DNA of 8,077 nucleotides from an uncultured Bacilli bacterium (lineage in GTDB: Bacteria; Bacillota_I; Bacilli_A; RF39; UBA660): positions 1-8,077 of the forward strand of contig CAPZYV010000043.1 in the NCBI GenBank assembly GCA_948750805.1. The letters run 5' to 3'. Under the pieces are notes generated by a model that saw only the letters and a list, made by a program, of their open reading frames with translations, searched no databases and was not told the origin of the DNA. Both the position numbers and the translations under genes were made by a program. How positions within the stretch are numbered: the first letter of the stretch is position 1; each line of letters starts with the position of its first letter. Below, piece by piece: positions 1 to 5,271 of the stretch.

Positions 1-1
1 C

Positions 2-790
2 GATAATGAGGCTCCTGTTATAAAATTAGAGGGCGATAAAGAGTTAATAATTGATTATGGCGCATTATATAAAGATCCTGGCTTTATAATAACCGATAAT
101 TATGATGGAGATATAACAAATAAAGTTAAGATAAAAAATACAATTAATACAAAAAAAGCAGGTGTTTATAAAGTTTCTTATAGCGTAAAAGACTCATCAG
201 GTAATGAAGCTAAAGAAGAAAGAATAGTAACTGTTAAAGAAAAAAGCACATCAGTTAGCAAGGAAGAACCTAAAATAGAAGTTAAAGATGGTATTACTTA
301 TGTAAATGGAATATTACTTGTTAATAAAACTTATGGATTACCAAAAGATTATGATCCAAAAGTAAATAAAGAGTCTAAAAAAGCACTAGAAAGTATGCAA
401 GCAGACGCTAAAGCGTTAGGACTTAACTTATCTTTAATATCAGGTTATAGATCATATAAAACACAGGAAAACTTATATAATAAATATGTTAAGAAAGATG
501 GTGAGGAAGAAGCTAATACTTATTCGGCAAAGCCAGGTCATTCAGAGCATCAAACTGGTCTTGCATTTGATATAGGAAGTGTTGATAGATCTTTTGCAAA
601 TACTGATGAAGCAAAGTGGATCGAGGAAAATGCACATCTTTATGGTTTTATAGTAAGATATCCAAAGGGTAAGACAGATATAACAGGGTATATATATGAA
701 CCTTGGCACGTTAGGTACTTAGGAAAAGAAAACGCTAAAAAGGTATGGATGAGTGGTTTAACGTTGGAAGAGTATTTGGAAATCAATTGA
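2..790 (+). CDS. D-alanyl-D-alanine carboxypeptidase, VanY/M15 family, with Ig-like domain (5' partial)
   Basis: The reading frame is open from the left edge (frame starting at base 2), so the true start, signal peptide or membrane anchor lies outside the window; 262 residues are visible. Residues about 5-80 look like a DUF5011-type bacterial Ig-like repeat (APVIKLEG start, then DPGF, DNYDGDIT, GVYKVSYSVKDSSGN). A Lys/Glu/Ser-rich linker follows, then a VanY/LdcB-type peptidase domain. It opens with LLVNKTYGLPKDYDP and carries the family motifs SGYRSYKTQ, GHSEHQTGLAFDI and EPWHVRYLG. The zinc ligands are expected to be the His of SEHQ, the Asp of AFDI and the His of PWHVRY, with the Glu of EPWH as catalytic base; all are present. 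Members of this family act outside the cell and trim the terminal D-Ala (or D-Lac) from peptidoglycan stem peptides. Whether this one is a DD- or LD-carboxypeptidase cannot be read from sequence. It appears intact at its 3' end. Confidence 0.9.
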   Translation, partial: DNEAPVIKLEGDKELIIDYGALYKDPGFIITDNYDGDITNKVKIKNTINTKKAGVYKVSYSVKDSSGNEAKEERIVTVKEKSTSVSKEEPKIEVKDGITYVNGILLVNKTYGLPKDYDPKVNKESKKALESMQADAKALGLNLSLISGYRSYKTQENLYNKYVKKDGEEEANTYSAKPGHSEHQTGLAFDIGSVDRSFANTDEAKWIEENAHLYGFIVRYPKGKTDITGYIYEPWHVRYLGKENAKKVWMSGLTLEEYLEIN

Positions 791-816
791 TTTAAAATAT
801 GTATTTTTCTACAAAA

Positions 817-847
817 TATGTATATATTATAATATAACTTATACATA
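817..847. repeat. AT-only inverted repeat downstream of the carboxypeptidase gene
   Basis: TATGTATA (817-824) and TATACATA (840-847) are perfect inverted copies around a 15-base loop. The same stretch holds a direct repeat of AAAATATGTAT (794-804 and 813-823, 19-base period). No T-tract follows the right arm, so it is not a convincing intrinsic terminator. It may help end the carboxypeptidase transcript or may be an accident of extreme AT content. Confidence 0.3.
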
Positions 848-862
848 AAATATTGTGCTATG

Positions 863-891
863 TTGACAAAACCAAGGTTTTATGTTAAAAT
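863..891 (+). promoter_or_regulatory. Promoter of the dinJ-yafQ module (consensus -35, extended -10)
   Basis: TTGACA at 863-868 and TAAAAT at 886-891 are separated by exactly 17 bases. TG at 883-884 gives an extended -10 (TGTTAAAAT). This is an excellent sigma-A type promoter. Initiation would fall near 897-899, leaving a leader of about 17-19 bases before the antitoxin ATG at 916, with a GAGGTG ribosome site at 905-910. Confidence 0.8.
868..881. promoter_or_regulatory. Palindromic candidate operator inside the toxin-antitoxin promoter
   Basis: AAAACC-AA-GGTTTT is a perfect 6-2-6 palindrome. It overlaps the last base of the -35 box and fills most of the -35/-10 spacer. Ribbon-helix-helix antitoxins of the RelB/DinJ type bind palindromes in their own promoters and repress transcription, with the toxin as co-repressor. 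The placement fits such autoregulation. Binding itself is inferred. Confidence 0.6.
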
Positions 892-915
892 TTTTGTTAG
901 AAAAGAGGTGTTGCT

Positions 916-1203
916 ATGGAATCTATTACAAGTGCTATAAATGTACAAGTTGATATGAATGATAAAAATACTGCTAACGGTATATTAAAGAATTTAGGAC
1001 TTAACATGAGTACTTTTGTTAATATGGCAATTAAGCAACTTATATATACAAATGGATTACCATTTGAGGTTAAAAATCCAAAGCCTAGTACAGAATTATT
1101 AGAAGCGTTAGAAGAAGGGGAAGCTATACTAAAAGGTAAAATAAAGACAAAAGGTTATCATAATGTTAATCAAATGTTTGAGGATATATTAAACGATGAA
1201 TAG
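916..1203 (+). CDS. dinJ: Type II antitoxin, RelB/DinJ family
   Basis: A 95-residue protein with the usual DinJ layout. The N-terminal ribbon-helix-helix DNA-binding fold spans about residues 6-45: beta strand INVQVDM, helix starting near DKNTANGILKNLG, then NMSTFVNMAIKQLI. It is followed by the family's GLPFEV segment (residues 47-52) and an acidic C-terminal half that should wrap the toxin. In this family the antitoxin dimerises, binds its own promoter palindrome and blocks the YafQ active site; it is unstable, so stress proteolysis frees the toxin. The ATG at 916 is preceded by GAGGTG (905-910) with 5-base spacing and sits just downstream of a strong promoter. The toxin gene overlaps its last 8 bases (ATGAATAG), indicating translational coupling. 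It appears complete. Confidence 0.92.
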   Translation: MESITSAINVQVDMNDKNTANGILKNLGLNMSTFVNMAIKQLIYTNGLPFEVKNPKPSTELLEALEEGEAILKGKIKTKGYHNVNQMFEDILNDE

Positions 1204-1501
1204 TATAATAAATACTAAATATGAAATAAAGAGTACTAGTAAATTTAATAGGCAATTAAAGAAATTATCAAAGCAAAACAAAAATTTGAATTTGATTTCT
1301 GAGGTTATAACAAAATTAGCTAATAAAGAAGAACTAGAAAAAAAGTATAAAGATCATCAATTAATAAATAATAGAATTTATAAAAATTGTCGTGAATGTC
1401 ATATAACTCCTGATTGGTTACTCGTTTATAAATATGATGAAAATACACTTGTTTTATTGCTTTTTGCAACTGGAAGCCATAGTGAGTTATTTAATAAGTA
1501 A
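1196..1501 (+). CDS. yafQ: Type II toxin, YafQ family mRNA interferase
   Basis: A 101-residue RelE/ParE-superfamily protein that best fits the YafQ subgroup. Conserved blocks are KYKDHQL (residues 50-56), RECHITPDWLLVYK (66-79) and TGSHSELF (92-99). The residues needed for catalysis in E. coli YafQ (two His and an Asp, plus the C-terminal His and Phe) have clear counterparts here: His54, His69, Asp73, His95 and Phe99. The toxin is therefore predicted to be active, not a relic. YafQ-type toxins enter the ribosomal A site and cut mRNA in a codon-dependent way, halting growth until re-neutralised. The start overlaps the antitoxin gene by 8 bases and GAGGA lies 11 bases upstream (1180-1184). A hairpin terminator begins immediately after the stop, so the two genes form a closed bicistronic unit. 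Confidence 0.92.
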   Translation: MNSIINTKYEIKSTSKFNRQLKKLSKQNKNLNLISEVITKLANKEELEKKYKDHQLINNRIYKNCRECHITPDWLLVYKYDENTLVLLLFATGSHSELFNK

Positions 1502-1504
1502 AGA

Positions 1505-1533
1505 AGAAGCTTAAGATAAATTAAGTTTTTTTT
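1505..1533 (+). terminator. Intrinsic terminator after yafQ
   Basis: The left arm is AGAAGCTTAA (1505-1514), the loop GATAAA (1515-1520) and the right arm TTAAGTTTTT (1521-1530). That gives ten base pairs including two G-U wobbles, with a run of eight T (1526-1533) serving as part of the arm and the U-tract. It lies 3 bases past the yafQ stop. It closely resembles the hairpin at 2081-2106. Confidence 0.8.
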
Positions 1534-1564
1534 ATTAAAAATAATTACGATATTTGAATATAAG

Positions 1565-1592
1565 TTGACTTTTATTTGAAAAAATATATAAT
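1565..1592 (+). promoter_or_regulatory. Promoter of the unidentified 148-residue gene
   Basis: TTGACT (1565-1570) and TATAAT (1587-1592) are 16 bases apart. Transcription should start near 1598-1600, so the TTG at 1595 lies upstream of the mRNA start. The first usable start codon is the ATG at 1619. Confidence 0.75.
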
Positions 1593-1602
1593 AATTGCAA
1601 CT

Positions 1603-1609
1603 GGAGGAG
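1603..1609 (+). promoter_or_regulatory. Ribosome binding site that fixes the start at 1619
   Basis: GGAGGAG lies 9 bases before ATG 1619. An in-frame TTG at 1595 precedes this site and therefore cannot use it. Confidence 0.8.
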
Positions 1610-1618
1610 TTAAAAAAT

Positions 1619-2065
1619 ATGTATAAAGATAAGAACGCTAATAGTTTTGATATTATTAAAAATTTAGAAGAAAATGATTTAAAAGCTTTAAATGGTAAAT
1701 TTTTAGAAGCGGGTATTATAAATAAATATGATTTTATATCTGTAGTTTTATTAGATAATTTAAATAACGTAACAAAAAAATTTCAAACAAATTTATCAAT
1801 TGGAAATAGATTTTCAACTAGTGAAACAAATTGGGAAGAATTTAGTACTCGCATTTTAGATTTTTATAAAAGTGATAAAAACATATTTAAGTATAATTTA
1901 TGCTTTTATTCAGACTATGAAGGAAGTAGTGCACTAACTAGAGGCGTTCATTATGAATTACAAGAAGAAAATATTAATTCTCTTGAAAAAGAAATGAATA
2001 ATCTAAAAGAAGTTTTATCTTCCTTAAATCCTAATTTTTCTGGTGCTACACCAAAGATTAAATAG
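1619..2065 (+). CDS. Hypothetical protein, 148 residues, in its own transcription unit
   Basis: I do not recognise this protein. The start is ATG 1619, chosen from the GGAGGAG site 9 bases upstream and the promoter at 1565-1592. It has no signal peptide and no membrane segment, so it is probably cytoplasmic. A central part around residues 39-47 (FISVVLLDN) looks like a buried beta strand. Residues 92-114 contain YNLCFYSDYEGSS followed by TRGVHYEL. The C-terminal region 115-135 is a charged, probably helical or coiled-coil stretch (EENINSLEKEMNNLKEVL), ending in a Pro/Gly-containing tail. It has one Cys (95) and no obvious catalytic motif. It is a monocistronic unit bracketed by two near-identical terminators and sits beside a toxin-antitoxin module, which suggests an accessory gene. 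No function can be assigned. Confidence 0.75.
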   Translation: MYKDKNANSFDIIKNLEENDLKALNGKFLEAGIINKYDFISVVLLDNLNNVTKKFQTNLSIGNRFSTSETNWEEFSTRILDFYKSDKNIFKYNLCFYSDYEGSSALTRGVHYELQEENINSLEKEMNNLKEVLSSLNPNFSGATPKIK

Positions 2066-2080
2066 TTAAATATAAAATAA

Positions 2081-2106
2081 AGAAGCCTAAGATAAATTAG
2101 GCTTCT
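2081..2106. terminator. Bidirectional terminator between convergent genes
   Basis: AGAAGCCTAA (2081-2090), loop GATAAA (2091-2096) and TTAGGCTTCT (2097-2106) form a perfect 10-bp stem. It extends to 12 bp with A2079/A2080 pairing T2107/T2108. On the plus strand it is followed by TTTTATT. On the minus strand it is followed by TTATTTTATA. The right arm contains the stop codon and last three codons of the minus-strand HIT gene, so the hairpin serves both the gene at 1619 and the HIT gene. Confidence 0.85.
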
Positions 2107-2495
2107 TTTATTGTGTCATAAACTTCTTTAGTATCTTTTATTAACTCATTATGTTTAATTAACTCTATTGATTTTTTATTATCATAATATGGTTTAATAT
2201 GTAAATGATAATGTTTTACTTCTTGAATATTTCCGTTATTTTGAACTAGTGTAAAACCGTTACATCCTAATTTTTCTTCCAAAACATTCATTATTTTTTT
2301 AGCGGTTTCATATATATGAGATAAAGTATCACTTGGAATATCATATATATCTTTATAATGCTCTTTAGGAATAACTAATGTATGACCATCACTATCTGGA
2401 TTAATATCTAAGTATGCTAAACATACATCATCTTCATAAACTTTCATACAAGGAATATCACCATTAATTATTTTACAAAATATACAATCTTTCAT
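2097..2495 (-). CDS. HIT family protein (HINT/Fhit-like nucleotide hydrolase or transferase)
   Basis: A 132-residue single-domain histidine-triad protein of the family's usual bacterial length. The N-terminus CIFCKIINGDIPC (residues 4-16) carries the Cys-x-x-Cys typical of zinc-bearing members. YEDD, AYLDINP and GHTLVIPKEHYKDIYDI (37-53) are standard HIT blocks. The triad itself is HYHLHI at residues 95-100 (His95, His97, His99), preceded by the usual QEV. The central His forms a nucleotidyl intermediate when such enzymes split AMP-amidates or dinucleoside polyphosphates; the exact substrate cannot be told. The ATG is preceded by GAGGTGA (2500-2506 on the plus strand as TCACCTC) and by an extended -10 at 2513-2521. 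Its coding end runs into the shared terminator. It is probably a chromosomal housekeeping gene transcribed against its neighbours. Confidence 0.93.
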   Translation of the reverse strand: MKDCIFCKIINGDIPCMKVYEDDVCLAYLDINPDSDGHTLVIPKEHYKDIYDIPSDTLSHIYETAKKIMNVLEEKLGCNGFTLVQNNGNIQEVKHYHLHIKPYYDNKKSIELIKHNELIKDTKEVYDTIKEA

Positions 2496-2512
2496 GTTTT
2501 CACCTCATATTA

Positions 2513-2521
2513 ATTTTAACA
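2513..2521 (-). promoter_or_regulatory. Extended -10 promoter element of the HIT gene
   Basis: ATTTTAACA on the plus strand reads TGTTAAAAT on the minus strand, identical to elements before dinJ, the IrrE-like gene and sufC. The -10 hexamer ends 17 bases before the HIT start codon. The -35 position (about 2536-2541) is poor, as allowed for an extended -10. It lies only 6 bases from the -35 box of the divergent promoter at 2528-2556. Confidence 0.6.
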
Positions 2522-2527
2522 TAAAAA

Positions 2528-2556
2528 TTGACTAATAAAGTAAAAAGTGATATTAT
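2528..2556 (+). promoter_or_regulatory. Promoter of the serine hydrolase remnant gene
   Basis: TTGACT (2528-2533) and TATTAT (2551-2556) are separated by 17 bases. The predicted transcript starts near 2563, giving a leader of about 26 bases to ATG 2589. Confidence 0.7.
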
Positions 2557-2573
2557 AAATGGCAATTTATTAA

Positions 2574-2579
2574 AGGGAG
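2574..2579 (+). promoter_or_regulatory. Ribosome binding site fixing the start at 2589
   Basis: AGGGAG ends 9 bases before ATG 2589. The in-frame TTG at 2580 directly abuts the site and is too close, so 2589 is preferred. Confidence 0.75.
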
Positions 2580-2588
2580 TTGATAATT

Positions 2589-3260
2589 ATGACGGCGATG
2601 GAAAAAATTATGGATTCGTTTGTTGAAGAATTATTAAAAAATCATAATTTAGCTAAAGAAGAAGAACAAAGAAATTTACTTACTAAAGAAGATTATATAG
2701 AAATGTTAAAACCAGCATTACAAATAATAGAAAATAATCAAGATGCTAGTATTGAAGAAATAAGGGAAGAACTATATAAATATTCAGGGGTTGAAGAAAC
2801 TGTTAGTGATGCTATTAATAATAAAAAAATGGCACCAGGCGCAGTAATAACTTACGGAACAAAAAAATATCAAGAAGTATTAACAGCTGGTAGTAAAGAT
2901 GATAATGAGCAAAATTTAATAACTGGATTTTCTCTTTACGATCTAGCTTCTGTAACAAAATTATTTACTTCTATAAGTATTCAAATACTTGCTGCAGGAA
3001 ATAAGATTGATTTAAATAAAAAAGTAAATTATTATTTACCAGATTTTCCAGGGTTAAAAGACGTTACGGTATATCAACTTTTGACTTTTAATGCACCTGT
3101 TAAAACTGATGGAAGAGTAGATACAGCAAAAGATAGAGAAGAAGCTTTAGTTCACCCAGTTATTAAATTATCTATATGGTATAAACTCTTAGAGAAAATA
3201 TATGAAAATGAATTAGAAGATGGTTATAAACCATATTTTAAACGCAGACATTGTTGGTAA
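2589..3260 (+). CDS. Serine hydrolase (beta-lactamase/PBP fold), C-terminally truncated
   Basis: A 223-residue protein matching the N-terminal part of the class C beta-lactamase-related family (PF00144). After a helical, charged N-terminal extension (residues 1-75) come MAPGAVITYG and SLYDLASVTKLFTSISIQIL. The nucleophile motif Ser-x-x-Lys is Ser121-Val-Thr-Lys124. Next are LNKKVNYYLPDFPGLKDVTV and the QLLTFNAPVKTDGR segment. Full-length relatives are usually about 300-400 residues and then show a Tyr-x-Asn motif and a C-terminal His/Lys-x-Gly. Neither is present, and only about 100 residues follow Ser121. After Leu187 the protein passes abruptly to VHPVIKLSIWYKLLEKIYENE. This may be a C-terminal fragment joined by an in-frame internal deletion, because many family members have NRVHP near their end; that junction is inferred. 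It should be catalytically dead. It retains a good promoter and ribosome site, and the acetyltransferase gene follows 16 bases downstream. Confidence 0.75.
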   Translation: MTAMEKIMDSFVEELLKNHNLAKEEEQRNLLTKEDYIEMLKPALQIIENNQDASIEEIREELYKYSGVEETVSDAINNKKMAPGAVITYGTKKYQEVLTAGSKDDNEQNLITGFSLYDLASVTKLFTSISIQILAAGNKIDLNKKVNYYLPDFPGLKDVTVYQLLTFNAPVKTDGRVDTAKDREEALVHPVIKLSIWYKLLEKIYENELEDGYKPYFKRRHCW

Positions 3261-3276
3261 TAAAAGAGGGGAAATT

Positions 3277-4338
3277 ATGAATTTTGTAAGATTCAAAGGA
3301 AAATATGTTGATTTATCAACTATAGATATAAATGAAAATATAGATACTTATGCAAACTTTTTTTCTAAAGCTTTTGGAAAAACCGAAGAAGAAATTAGAA
3401 AAATATTAACAGATTATAAAGCAAATAGTTTTTTAGCTATATTAGAAAAAAACGAAGAAAATTTATTAGGGTTAATTGGTTTTGAAAAACAAAACTTACT
3501 TAATTTAAGATCAAACATAACTTTAGATTTAATAGATGTTCATTCTGACAAAGAAAAGTTATTACAATGTGGGAAAGAATCAATAAGTTTACTAACTGAT
3601 TATGCATACAACACATTAAATTATAAAAATATATTGGCAGAAGTGCCTACTTGTAGCACGGAAGAATTAGAATCTTTTTCCGGCTCTTATGATTATATTG
3701 GTACAAGAGATTTTTCATATAAAACAAACAATAACTTGTATGATACCGCATTTTTTGAAATGACTCCAAATAAATTTAATCAAAGTGATTTAGCACACTA
3801 TGTTGGAGAAAGTAAAATTTTGAAAATAAAATATAATTTAAATTTAAAGAATAAGATGGATATTATTAAGGGTGATAGAGTAGATTTAGTTATACCTTCT
3901 AAAACTATTTTATATATTGAAAATAATCCGAATTGGTCATATATATTAGCAAATAAAACAATGTTTGAATTAGGCAGTTCACTTAATGATATGGATGATG
4001 CATTATGTATGGGAGAAGCTAAAGAAGTGGTTGATTTATATTCTATGGCTAAAAGTTTTGATTATTATATAGTTGATAAAAATGGAATGCCAATAGGATA
4101 TGTAAATAGATTAAATATAGATAATAATAATTTGAAAACTGATATTGAGATAAATATCTTTAATAAAAATTATCGAGGAAAAGGTTATGGTAGAGACGCT
4201 TACGCTATGTATATTAAAGAGTTAAGAAGAATTGGCTATGTTAGTATTGGTGATGTTGTATTTGATTTTAATAAATCTTCTTTAAACATGCATGATAATA
4301 TGGAATTAAATGAATATGCAATTAGAAGTGAAAGTTAA
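3277..4338 (+). CDS. Tandem-GNAT N-acetyltransferase, ended by a premature stop
   Basis: A 353-residue protein that appears to contain two GNAT folds. The N-terminal one (about residues 1-165, with FLAILEKNEENLLGLIGFE at 52-70) has no clear acetyl-CoA loop and is likely degenerate. The C-terminal one (about 195-353) has YYIVDKNGMPIGYVNRLNI, EINIFNKNYRGKGYGRDAYA and FDFNKSSLNMHDNM. The loop Arg300-Gly-Lys-Gly-Tyr-Gly305 is the R/Q-x-x-G-x-G/A acetyl-CoA pyrophosphate-binding motif. Such proteins move acetyl groups from acetyl-CoA to amines or proteins; the substrate is unknown. ATG 3277 is chosen because GAGGGG (3266-3271) sits 5 bases upstream; an in-frame ATG at 3220 overlaps the preceding gene and lacks a site. 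The TAA at 4336-4338 interrupts a family-like C-terminus that continues in the same frame, so the product probably lacks its last beta strand. It lies 16 bases behind the hydrolase remnant. Confidence 0.8.
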   Translation: MNFVRFKGKYVDLSTIDINENIDTYANFFSKAFGKTEEEIRKILTDYKANSFLAILEKNEENLLGLIGFEKQNLLNLRSNITLDLIDVHSDKEKLLQCGKESISLLTDYAYNTLNYKNILAEVPTCSTEELESFSGSYDYIGTRDFSYKTNNNLYDTAFFEMTPNKFNQSDLAHYVGESKILKIKYNLNLKNKMDIIKGDRVDLVIPSKTILYIENNPNWSYILANKTMFELGSSLNDMDDALCMGEAKEVVDLYSMAKSFDYYIVDKNGMPIGYVNRLNIDNNNLKTDIEINIFNKNYRGKGYGRDAYAMYIKELRRIGYVSIGDVVFDFNKSSLNMHDNMELNEYAIRSES

Positions 4339-4425
4339 TTTGCATATGGAAAATATCAAGATATGCATTGTTATGAAGTTCCTATAGACTATGAAGAAAC
4401 TGATAGAAAAACAATAATAAAATAG
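4339..4425 (+). pseudogene. Orphaned C-terminal tail of the GNAT acetyltransferase
   Basis: Directly after the TAA at 4336-4338, the same frame stays open for 28 codons. It reads FAYGKYQDMHCYEVPID and onward, ending at TAG 4423-4425. The tail resembles the usual GNAT C-terminus, where an L/R-x-E-[SG] segment is followed by GKYxDxxxY and a final strand. A single base change (TAT to TAA at the interrupted codon, giving SES-Tyr-FAYGKYQD) would explain it. It has no start codon or ribosome site of its own at its beginning, so it is not expected to be expressed alone. Confidence 0.7.
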
Positions 4426-4443
4426 AATTATAAATATTGTTTT
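4408..4443 (+). terminator. Weak candidate terminator after the GNAT gene
   Basis: AAAACAATA (4408-4416) pairs perfectly with TATTGTTTT (4435-4443) around an 18-base AT-rich loop, followed by TCTTTTATT. The stem has one G-C pair and a long loop, so it is weak. It overlaps the final codons of the orphaned GNAT tail, in the position expected for the end of an originally longer gene. Confidence 0.4.
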
Positions 4444-4459
4444 TCTTTTATTATAATTA

Positions 4460-4468
4460 TGTTAAAAT
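4460..4468 (+). promoter_or_regulatory. Extended -10 promoter element of the IrrE-like gene
   Basis: TGTTAAAAT, with TAAAAT at 4463-4468, ends 23 bases before ATG 4492. No good -35 box is seen at 16-18 bases. AAGGGAG (4475-4481) provides the ribosome site with 10-base spacing. Confidence 0.6.
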
Positions 4469-4491
4469 GAAATCAAGGGAGTACTAAAATT

Positions 4492-5256
4492 ATGATAAAG
4501 CAAGATTATATAACTATAAAAGAATTAGGGAAAAAATTAGATGAATGTGACATAAACATGTTAATTAGTTATGTTAATAAGGCAGTAAAACATATGGAGG
4601 TTATTAGTGCTAGTGAAAATGATATAATTAATGCTAATAACATTAGATGTAATGAGAAAGTTTTGAAAGTATTAAGTAATAATGATGAAACTGAATATGA
4701 TATTGAAGTAACCGATAAACAAATAGATTTATGGGAATCTAGAGAATCTAAAGAATCTGAAAAATGGTGGATGCCTTATTCATCAGAGTTCTTTGGTGGA
4801 TTTGAAATTAAAAGAGAATTAAAAGTTAAGGGAGTAATATTATATTTTATATTAAAAGCACTTAAGAAAAAAGGAATGGCAGATGTTAAACAAATTAGCT
4901 TAAAAAATGCTATCGATAATAAAAATATGGGTAAGTTGGAATCAAGAATAGAAGAATTTGCCGCACGACTTTTAATCCCTAGATCATTTTTTAGTAACGA
5001 ATTAGGTAAAGACATAGTACGTATGATGCGCGATGAAAGAAATGAAATTGTTGATATAGAAATGGAAAGAAATATAATTTTAGCAAAATTACAAAGCTTT
5101 GGTGTAAGTGAAACTATGGCTAAATTAAGATTAAAAATAGCATCTTTTGGAGGCGAATATGATTCTTATACAGAAAAACCTTATCTTGATGACTTTACGT
5201 ATTACTATGATGATATACATAATGAAAAAGATTCAGCTAAAGAAATGAAAAAATAG
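4492..5256 (+). CDS. ImmA/IrrE-like protein lacking the HExxH zinc motif
   Basis: A 254-residue cytoplasmic protein. Two segments match the C-terminal half of the ImmA/IrrE metallopeptidase family. EEFAARLLIPRSFF (154-167) corresponds to the family's E-A-N-x-FAAELLMP block. LQSFGVSETMAKLRLKIASFG (200-220) corresponds to its FGVSxxAxxxRLxxLG helix-turn-helix-like end. The zinc helix HExxH should lie about 30 residues before the first block. There, residues 112-122 read VKGVILYFILK: the helix pattern and a Tyr seem kept, but His, Glu and His are absent. It is therefore probably a non-proteolytic relative. Active members cleave phage or ICE repressors under stress. The N-terminal 90 residues are charged and unassigned, and WWMPYSSEFFGGFE (92-105) is a distinctive aromatic patch. 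A lipoprotein gene follows after 15 bases and shares the transcript. The family call rests on two motifs only. Confidence 0.6.
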   Translation: MIKQDYITIKELGKKLDECDINMLISYVNKAVKHMEVISASENDIINANNIRCNEKVLKVLSNNDETEYDIEVTDKQIDLWESRESKESEKWWMPYSSEFFGGFEIKRELKVKGVILYFILKALKKKGMADVKQISLKNAIDNKNMGKLESRIEEFAARLLIPRSFFSNELGKDIVRMMRDERNEIVDIEMERNIILAKLQSFGVSETMAKLRLKIASFGGEYDSYTEKPYLDDFTYYYDDIHNEKDSAKEMKK

Positions 5257-5271
5257 TGAGGTATAAATAAT

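Noticed and set aside
640..846. 68-codon open frame on the minus strand over the carboxypeptidase end
   Set aside because: Lies mostly inside a well-supported plus-strand gene, has a low-complexity Tyr/Ile-rich product and no family resemblance; treated as a chance frame.
791..862. AT repeats as an origin, attachment site or CRISPR-like array
   Set aside because: Only two short direct copies and one 8-bp inverted repeat in nearly pure AT sequence; no spacers, integrase or DnaA-box cluster.
1595..1618. TTG at 1595 as the start of the unidentified gene
   Set aside because: It lies between the -10 box and the ribosome site, before or at the predicted transcript start; ATG 1619 has GGAGGAG at ideal spacing.
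3220..3276. ATG 3220 as the start of the acetyltransferase
   Set aside because: It would overlap the hydrolase gene by 41 bases and has no Shine-Dalgarno; the family-like N-terminus begins at ATG 3277 behind GAGGGG.
4336..4338. Programmed readthrough of the GNAT stop codon
   Set aside because: TAA followed by TTT is not a known leaky context and no stimulatory hairpin is evident; a nonsense mutation is simpler. Kept only as a minor alternative.
4426..4491. Riboswitch or T-box upstream of the IrrE-like gene
   Set aside because: The predicted leader is only about 20 bases, too short for a structured regulator.
4776..5015. 79-codon open frame on the minus strand inside the IrrE-like gene
   Set aside because: Fully antisense to a gene with promoter and ribosome site; no motif or ribosome site of its own.
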